A stretch of DNA of 10,836 nt from Byssochlamys sp. IMV 00236 (taxonomy: Eukaryota; Ascomycota; Eurotiomycetes; Eurotiales; Thermoascaceae): assembly GCA_001931875.2 (NCBI GenBank), contig MSJH02000374.1, positions 1 through 10,836 on the forward strand, given 5' to 3'. The notes under the pieces were generated by a model. It ran no database searches. It worked only from the letters and a program-made list of their open reading frames with translations, and was not told the DNA's origin. Below, one piece after another: positions 8,287-10,836 of this stretch. The position numbers were made by a program, and so were the translations under genes. The stretch's first letter is position 1. Every line of letters starts with the position of its first letter.

Positions 8287-10619
8287 CAAGTTGTCAAAAT
8301 CAAGTTCTTTTCCTTCCATCAACTCTTGTTCAACGAGCTTTAATAATTCTTCATCCTCGTCATAATCCTTTAATGGCTTAACCTTGTTCACGGGCTTTAA
8401 TTTAGGCAAGGTTGTTGGTATAGGTGGCATCATCATCTTTTGTTGGTTGAGCTCTTCATTCAGTTCTGCCTTTTGAATGGCTGCTCTTTCTTCATCCGTA
8501 AACTGTCTTTCTTTAGCGGGTTTCAAGAATTCGTCGAGCTTCTCATCATCAATGGCTTCAACCAGATCCTTGAATTGTCCTCGATATTCTCCTCCAACAA
8601 ACACCTGTGGAAATTCTTTGATTCTACCTTCTGAACTACCATTGTTGTTGGCTCGTTTAGCATATTGTCTAGCTGTCTCACTAGAAGCAACATCAACTAG
8701 ACTGAATTTGATATTGTTTGATGTGAGCAATTGCTGGATTTGTTCTTGATTTCTCTTGATCTAGTTACACAATAAGCACATTGTTATTTTAATGGTATTG
8801 TTATCCTTACCACAGGGTTAGCGCTGACAGATGAATAGTAGATTTGAACCTTCTTAGGATCCAGTGGGGTCAAGATAGGTTCGGGTTTTTGATATTCAGG
8901 CAAGCTGCCTAATACTCTTAACAAGGTCTTACTCTTGCTTTCTACAAGAGTGGGTGTAGGACGTAACTTGGGCACGTTAGCAGGATGTGGCCATGAAACA
9001 GCCTCTGTAGGCAAGTAACGTTCAGTCCAAGTCTCTCTCTTTTGTCCTTGAGTCTTTTTCAACTTGTTCATCTGATCTTTTTGATGGTTTTCAAGATTAT
9101 CAAGTTCATGTTGATGAGATTCTTCGAGATCTTGAATTTGAACAGCATGGGTATGTTCCTGCTGCTCAAATTCTTGCAAGATCTTTTCTAAATGCTCATT
9201 AATCGAGTCAGCTGTAGGATCCTGCTCAGCCTCCTTTCTTGCTTCCTCCAGTTGCTTTTCAAGCTGCAATTTGTCTTCTTTATGCTTCTTTTTAAGGGCA
9301 AGAATACTGAAACTTTGTGCTGTCTTTAATTTGCGTAACTCTTCTTGATGATTGTTTTCTAATTCATCTATTGCCTTTTGTTGCTCTTGTAAGAGTTGAT
9401 CTTTTTCTGCTAATGCTTGTTCGTGCAAGCGAAGACTTTCTTCATGTGCCTTCTTTTGAATCTATTTTATGATTTACGCAATGTTATGCACTGTTTCCCT
9501 GAATTCATGTACATTCAGTATTACCTCGAGTTGTTGATTCAAGTCCTCGATTTTTTTAAGGGCTGCTTCCTTATCTTCTTCCTTATTTATAGCCTCATTA
9601 TCTTTGATCAATGAACGAAGCTCCTCCAACTCTTTTTCTTTATCTGCCAATTGATGAACAGCTTGTAGATTCTACAATAGTGTGTCATTATATGCTTGCA
9701 GTGTTTATAATAAAGTCACTTGCCTGTTGTTTCAGTTCTTCCAACTGTTGGGCCACCTGGTCAATCTCTGGTGCCTTTTCTTCCATCAACCGCTTTTGTT
9801 CCTCCAATTCCGCTTCCTTTTGCTCAAGCAACCTCTGTTTCTGAGCAAGTTCTTCTTCTTTATCAGATTGGGCAACGTTCGAAGGCGGACTTGTATTTAG
9901 CTGTTCTAATTTACTGCGAAGTTCTTCGATTTCTTTTTCTCTTTCTAGCAGCTGCTCTTGTTTGCTTTCCTGTTCTTGTTCTTGAAGTTGCTTTTTTAAT
10001 CGTTCAAGTTCCGCTTGTTGATCAGCAATCAGTTTCAGGTTTTCTTCATTCTTAATACAATCAGAATTAATATTCTCAGCGGGAGGTTCTTAAATGATAT
10101 AATGTACGTTACCTTGGCTTTTAAGTCCTTGACTTCTTCCTTCATTTCACTGATAGGAAACTTCTTCGTTGTGGATGCTGCACTACTAGTGACACTTGTA
10201 CGGTTTCCTGCTATACTAGCAACACTTGTGCGATTTCCTGCTGTACTAGTGACACTTGCACGGTTTCCTGCTGTGCCAGTGCCACTTGTGCGGGACTTGG
10301 CTGTTGTTGTTGTTGTTGTTGCGCCTTTTACGGAAGCTGCGATACTCGTGGGTCTTGACGTGGGTGGCGATTTCCTATTAGGACTCTTACCACTAGCGAG
10401 AATCGAGGTACGTGAAGTAGGTCTAGGTAAATGACTATCTCCTGGAGCAACAAGTGATGATCGATTACTACTGGCTACCGTCTTTCTTGAAGCAACAGAA
10501 GGTGTTAAACTGTTGATGGCCTTTGAGTTTTTCAGCCTTGAAGTAGCAGTCTTTTTGACGCCTCTTTCCTCCGAACCATTGGCCTTTTTTTCTTTTTTCC
10601 TAGGTCCAAGGCACACCAT
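8284..10619 (-). CDS. Coiled-coil protein with C-terminal SH3BGR/thioredoxin-fold domain (5 exons, 702 aa)
   Basis: Exons (minus strand): 10113-10619, 9724-10050, 9525-9671, 8811-9461, 8284-8760, total 2109 nt; all four introns are phase 0. Residues 1-150 form a basic, Ser/Thr/Arg-rich head with SP sites (GKSPNRKSPP), a Thr6 run and a ten-residue repeat, a composition seen in microtubule-binding tails. Residues about 155-460 are long Glu/Lys/Gln/Leu-rich coiled coil with two breaks. A Pro-rich linker leads to an SH3BGR-type domain at about 530-625: VQIYYSSVSANPVIKRNQ, then FSLVDVASSETARQYA, and the cis-Pro motif EFPQVFVGGEYRGQF. SH3BGR proteins share the glutaredoxin fold but lack the CXXC site; here the only cysteine in the whole protein is residue 3, so the domain is not a disulfide oxidoreductase. 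A highly acidic tail (676-700) ends the protein. The ATG at 10619 was preferred over one at 10715, whose extra residues are low-complexity Phe/Lys. Function is unknown; a cytoskeletal or scaffolding role is a guess. Confidence 0.88.
9672..9723 (-). other. GC-AG intron (intron 2 of the coiled-coil gene)
   Basis: The donor is CAG|GCAAGT, the ideal GC-type donor, and the acceptor is TTGTAG. Joining gives an uninterrupted coiled coil (EELKQQ followed by NLQAVHQLADKEKELEELR). The overlapping GT option (GCAA|GTGACT) shifts the next exon into a frame that stops early. The intron is 52 nt. Confidence 0.82.
10170..10289 (-). repeat. 30-bp coding tandem repeat (about 4 units)
   Basis: Four imperfect 30-bp units encode residues 111-150 of the coiled-coil protein as the decamers TSGTGTAGNR, ASVTSTAGNR, TSVASIAGNR and TSVTSSAAST. 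The middle units differ mostly by synonymous or conservative changes. Because the period is a multiple of three, copy-number change would not shift the frame. Confidence 0.88.
10302..10319 (-). repeat. (ACA)6 trinucleotide microsatellite encoding Thr6
   Basis: Six perfect ACA codons encode Thr 101-106 in the head of the coiled-coil protein, just upstream of the 30-bp repeat. This is a likely site of in-frame length variation. Confidence 0.88.
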
Positions 10620-10718
10620 GATCTTCTTTTTTAGGGACTCCAAAAGAGAAAAATAAAAAAAAAAATGAAAAAAAGGGGGGAAAGTGTAAAAAGAAAGACT
10701 GAACACACACAACACACG

Positions 10719-10729
10719 TTTTATATTGG
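10719..10729 (-). promoter_or_regulatory. CCAAT and TATA boxes of the coiled-coil gene
   Basis: The minus strand reads CCAATATAAAA, a CCAAT pentamer running directly into TATAAAA, about 100 bp upstream of the start codon. A (CA)n-like tract (10702-10717) follows downstream. A second TATAAAAGG lies at 10780-10788 on the minus strand but is about 160 bp from the start and overlaps the possible plus-strand exon. Confidence 0.5.
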
Positions 10730-10740
10730 CTTTACTCTTT

Positions 10741-10788
10741 ATGGATGCTCACCACGGCGCACAACAGCTTATTCATTTACCTTTTATA
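10741..10788 (+). CDS. Possible first exon of a divergent gene (partial)
   Basis: An ATG follows a pyrimidine-rich leader and opens 16 codons, MDAHHGAQQLIHLPFI, in a locally GC-richer patch. A candidate donor GTACAC follows at 10789, then TTGATTTGATTGAT and a T-run reaching the window edge, which would suit the branch site and pyrimidine tract of a short intron whose acceptor lies outside. Without splicing, the frame ends after 24 codons at a TGA. If real, it would share the 120-bp spacer with the coiled-coil gene as a bidirectional promoter. I do not recognise the peptide, and it may be chance. Confidence 0.27.
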
Positions 10789-10836
10789 GTACACTGCAAT
10801 CGGAATTTGATTTGATTGATCTCACCTTTTTTTTTT

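Noticed and set aside
9611..10434. Series of plus-strand frames opposite the coiled-coil gene
   Set aside because: Glu/Lys/Gln-rich coiled-coil codons read backwards as Phe/Leu/Ser-rich open frames; there is no independent support.
10620..10715. Upstream ATG that would add 32 residues to the coiled-coil protein
   Set aside because: The extension is low-complexity Phe/Ser/Lys sequence close to the likely transcription start at the TATA box; the ATG at 10619 is preferred.

Overview
The window looks like nuclear DNA from a filamentous fungus, most likely an early-diverging (Mucoromycota-like) lineage. This is inferred from AT-rich non-coding DNA full of A/T homopolymers, compact genes and uniformly short introns. 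I reconstructed 25 introns of 47-68 nt, mostly GTAAG-type donors with CTGAC/CTGAT-like branch sites where visible. No bacterial operon features, tRNA, rRNA, CRISPR array or transposon were recognised.

Four multi-exon protein genes, all on the minus strand, fill most of the window. From left to right they are: (1) an RFX-family transcription factor (429-2453, 9 exons, 533 aa); (2) an M18 aspartyl aminopeptidase, DNPEP/Ape4 type (2668-4544, 8 exons, 496 aa), with every expected metal and catalytic residue; (3) a leucine-rich-repeat protein resembling the Nud1/Cdc11 spindle-pole scaffold of the mitotic exit/septation network (5436-8017, 7 exons, 747 aa); (4) a long coiled-coil protein with a basic Ser/Thr/Arg-rich head and a C-terminal SH3BGR-type thioredoxin-fold domain (8284-10619, 5 exons, 702 aa). 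In each case the summed exon length is a multiple of three and the joined protein matches its family across the junctions, so these models are solid even though no ab initio ORF covers them.

The spacers are short (214 and 266 bp), except for 891 bp between genes 2 and 3. That gap holds the divergent promoter of the aminopeptidase and a plus-strand reading frame (4750-4983) ending in a hydrophobic segment like a tail anchor, but lacking an in-frame ATG. At the right edge a short plus-strand ATG frame (10741-10788) may be the first exon of a divergent gene leaving the window.

The genes have no obvious joint pathway; this reads as an ordinary stretch of fungal chromosome. The points most worth a second look are the coiled-coil/SH3BGR architecture, a Nud1-like scaffold in a lineage that may be largely aseptate, two GC-AG introns among 25, a presequence-like N-terminus on the aminopeptidase, seven consecutive in-frame stop codons after gene 4, and the small tail-anchor-like frame. 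I did not find convincing evidence of a new multi-gene system.
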